Source: Chitinophagaceae bacterium DXS
GTDB lineage: Bacteria > Bacteroidota > Bacteroidia > Chitinophagales > Chitinophagaceae
DNA: 64,000 nt
Assembly: GCA_030345135.1 (NCBI GenBank)
Contig: CP128386.1
Location: 4,880,548 to 4,944,547 of the forward strand
Direction: 5' to 3'
The position numbers and the translations under genes are program-made. The notes below the pieces were generated by a model, which worked only from the letters and a program-made list of their open reading frames with translations, searched no databases and was not told the origin of the DNA. Positions 62,262 through 64,000 of the stretch are shown here, piece after piece (within the stretch, counting starts at the first letter, position 1; each line of letters starts with the position of its first letter).

Positions 62262-63428
62262 ATGGATGTTACTTTGTTTTCTATCAGCCTGGCCTGCCTG
62301 GTAGTGTTACTACTGATTGTGCTCTTAAAAAAACTACGGCAACCATACCTTATAGCGTACCTGACGGCAGGTACGCTTCTTCGTCCCGTGCTGCATTGCA
62401 TACTTCCGACAACGCAGCAGATTGAAACGATTGGTGAAGTAGGCCTTTTGCTTCTAATGTTTTTTCTTGGTATGGAGATGCATATCCCCAACCGGCGCAG
62501 CCTGCTGATAAAACCATTTATTGCGCAGGTATCCAAAACGTTGCTCGGTATCGGATTTGCATTCCTTATCGGCCGTATCCTGCATTTACCGAATGAACAT
62601 TGCATTATCTTATCAATGCTCTTCGTCTTCAACAGTACGGCGATTGTCAGCGACTACCTGCGAAGAAATGGCCAGCTAGCCACCAACTTCGGTATAGTTA
62701 TCCTGAACATGTTGTTGTTGCAGGATGTGTTGCTCGCGCCTACGCTAACCCTCTTACGTTTTCTCAGCTCCAGCCAGGTACAGGTTGTGCCGTTAATAGG
62801 TGCGGCTATAGCGTGTGCACTGATATTTGTTTTGCTTAAATCCATACGCGGTGACCGGATTATCCGTATTCCCGGTTTAACGTTTCTGCAAAATGATCAT
62901 GACTTACAGGTGTTTTTCGGGCTTTCGCTGTGTCTTGGCTTTGGCACATTAGCTGAATTAGCGGGGCTAACCAGCTCTATCGGGAGCTTTATCGCGGGCA
63001 TTTTAATCGGCCGTTCACCGGCATTACATTGGCTGGAGAAAACGTTGCGGCCATTAAGGGTATTTTTTGTTGCTTTCTTTTTTATGTCTATTGGCCTGCA
63101 ACTGGACCTCAGCTACATTATGACACATCCAGAATTGACACTAATTGCGGCAAGCCTTATACTCATCAGCAACAGCCTATTGTCGGCGCTGATCTTCCGG
63201 GTGTTGCAGTTCAAGTGGGCGGATAGTTTTTACGCTGGTGCATTGCTGGCACATACAGGCGAGTTCGGAATACTTGCCTGTTCGCTTGCGCATAGCCTGG
63301 GGCTGATTGACAGTGCTTTTTTTAAAGTTGTAATCGCTACCACCGGTTTGTCGCTATTACTCTCTACAGTATGGATACAATTTCCTCAGCGTCTGGTCAC
63401 ATACATACTTAGGAGCAAACGGAATTGA
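62262..63428 (+). CDS. Cation:proton antiporter, CPA2 family (membrane domain only)
   Basis: A 388-residue protein with about 11-12 membrane helices. CPA2/KefB-like motifs: LRQPYLIAYLTAG, IGEVGLLLLMFFLGMEMH, FVFNSTAIVSDYLRRNGQL, MLLLQDVLLAPTLTLL, TSSIGSFIAGILIGRSP, LRVFFVAFFFMSIGLQLD and ALLAHTGEFGILACSLAHS. It lacks the C-terminal RCK/TrkA-N domain of full Kef proteins. It would exchange K+ or Na+ for protons across the inner membrane. Close spacing to the preceding small gene suggests an operon. Confidence 0.92.
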   Translation: MDVTLFSISLACLVVLLLIVLLKKLRQPYLIAYLTAGTLLRPVLHCILPTTQQIETIGEVGLLLLMFFLGMEMHIPNRRSLLIKPFIAQVSKTLLGIGFAFLIGRILHLPNEHCIILSMLFVFNSTAIVSDYLRRNGQLATNFGIVILNMLLLQDVLLAPTLTLLRFLSSSQVQVVPLIGAAIACALIFVLLKSIRGDRIIRIPGLTFLQNDHDLQVFFGLSLCLGFGTLAELAGLTSSIGSFIAGILIGRSPALHWLEKTLRPLRVFFVAFFFMSIGLQLDLSYIMTHPELTLIAASLILISNSLLSALIFRVLQFKWADSFYAGALLAHTGEFGILACSLAHSLGLIDSAFFKVVIATTGLSLLLSTVWIQFPQRLVTYILRSKRN

Positions 63429-63566
63429 GACAGCTAACTGGCGCTCCAGGTGAAAACTTCATACCAACAAGTGAGGAATATTAGTTCGTCCTCCTATGCC
63501 GGTTTAGTGTAAATTATTTGAAAGGAATGCAATGCAGAAGTAGGTTGAACACACTTATTTATCATT

Positions 63567-63818
63567 ATGCATTCCTATCAATTTTTCGACACACTGGTAT
63601 TCCGTACACCAGCTTTTAGCTGTGAACGTTGTGGCAATGCGGACTGGATACAGTTGTTGAAGGACGATAAATTTCTAGAAGCAATAGGTCATGCGAGACC
63701 GGTTATATTTGATGAACTTAAGAAGATTGATTTCCATCCCGAAAAACTTACAAGCAAGCTAAAAAAAATGTTAGCCGGCACTTCGACTGCATGTGCTATC
63801 GACCTATGTTATTCTTAA
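63567..63818 (+). pseudogene. Truncated N-terminus of a lantibiotic dehydratase (LanB-type)
   Basis: An 83-codon frame. YQFFDTLVFRTPAFSCE, then LLKDDKFLEAIGHARPVIF and DELKKI, then KLTSKLKKMLAGTSTACAID, follow the N-terminal pattern of Bacteroidota lantibiotic dehydratases: F..LV.RTP.F near the start, FLEAL..ASP.L..EL, then a helix and the sequence MSTRCTPFGLFAG. Here the last part reads GTSTACAIDLCYS and stops. Full LanB proteins have about 700-1000 residues. No cyclase or precursor is visible. A remnant is most likely, though a short stand-alone protein cannot be excluded. Confidence 0.6.
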
Positions 63819-63941
63819 ACTGGGCCTCATATAGATAAAAAGCCGGATATTGAATATCTTATTCCATGATTTAAATCTTCATTAATTGGGCAAACAAATT
63901 CTTGAAAAAATATTTTCTCCAACTACAGATAATGAACTTGA

Positions 63942-64000
63942 GGAAATCTGGAATTTTTAATTCAACCATATCAAAAATCTTTTTATGGAGAAGAAGCAAA
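63942..64000. repeat. ~55-bp direct repeat, right copy (continues to window end)
   Basis: Begins GGAAATCTGGAATTTTTAAT, then CATATCAAAAATCTTTTTAT. In this copy the tail contains an ATG (63985, MEKKQ...) that may start a gene running out of the window; in the left copy the same place reads ATC. Both copies read ...EIWNF-stop in one frame. Confidence 0.85.

Overview
The window looks like the chromosome of a Bacteroidota bacterium, most likely a soil or plant-associated member of the Chitinophagaceae or a near relative. This is inferred from SusC/SusD pairs, many Sus-type lipoproteins, TAnnTTTG promoter boxes, a type IX secretion C-terminal domain, a beta-propeller sensor kinase, and the minisatellite-like intergenic repeats common in this phylum. 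No rRNA, tRNA, CRISPR array or transposase gene was seen.

Layout. (1) 1-17.8 kb: a polysaccharide utilisation locus. It holds a sodium/solute symporter, an L-rhamnose-mutarotase-like lipoprotein, a divergent AraC regulator, SusC, SusD, and then a run of secreted proteins: two paralogous proteins of unknown family flanking a predicted alpha-toroid protein, then a GH43-like propeller. (2) 18-24.7 kb: housekeeping and stress genes (isochorismatase-fold protein, TetR + MFS exporter, ChrA + DUF1259, LLM flavin oxidoreductase). (3) 24.7-33.8 kb: an L-fucose module. It has an AraC regulator divergent from an operon of a fucose-dehydrogenase-like SDR, L-fuconate dehydratase and a symporter. This is followed by three ~120-bp tandem repeats and then GH29 fucosidase, mutarotase, GH29 fucosidase. 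Together they would release L-fucose outside the cytoplasm, interconvert its anomers, import it and oxidise it by the non-phosphorylating route. The lactonase and the last enzymes are not in the window.

(4) 33.8-35.4 kb: a protein-gene-free stretch with three copies of a ~300-nt element. Each copy has a conserved 3' half, an 8-bp long-range helix, two possible 3' pairing partners for the same 5' strand, and an intrinsic terminator. This is the best candidate in the window for an undescribed system, a tandem family of structured small RNAs. (5) 35.7-52.7 kb: YncE/phosphoesterase fusion, an unknown toroid protein paired with an MmgE/PrpD protein, SemiSWEET, a two-component system with a propeller sensor, a lipoprotein, a vanadium-haloperoxidase-like lipoprotein, a small Cys-rich T9SS cargo, and a siderophore-type TonB receptor.

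(6) 52.7-53.9 kb: a cobalamin riboswitch on the minus strand, an amputated amino-acid permease start and a minisatellite. (7) 53.9-60.7 kb: two paralogous large glycosidase-like proteins and a sialidase-like propeller whose codon use looks more G/C-rich than the rest. (8) 61-64 kb: small heat-shock protein, a small unknown protein, a cation/proton antiporter and a broken lantibiotic dehydratase start. This segment is bracketed by a ~55-bp direct repeat.
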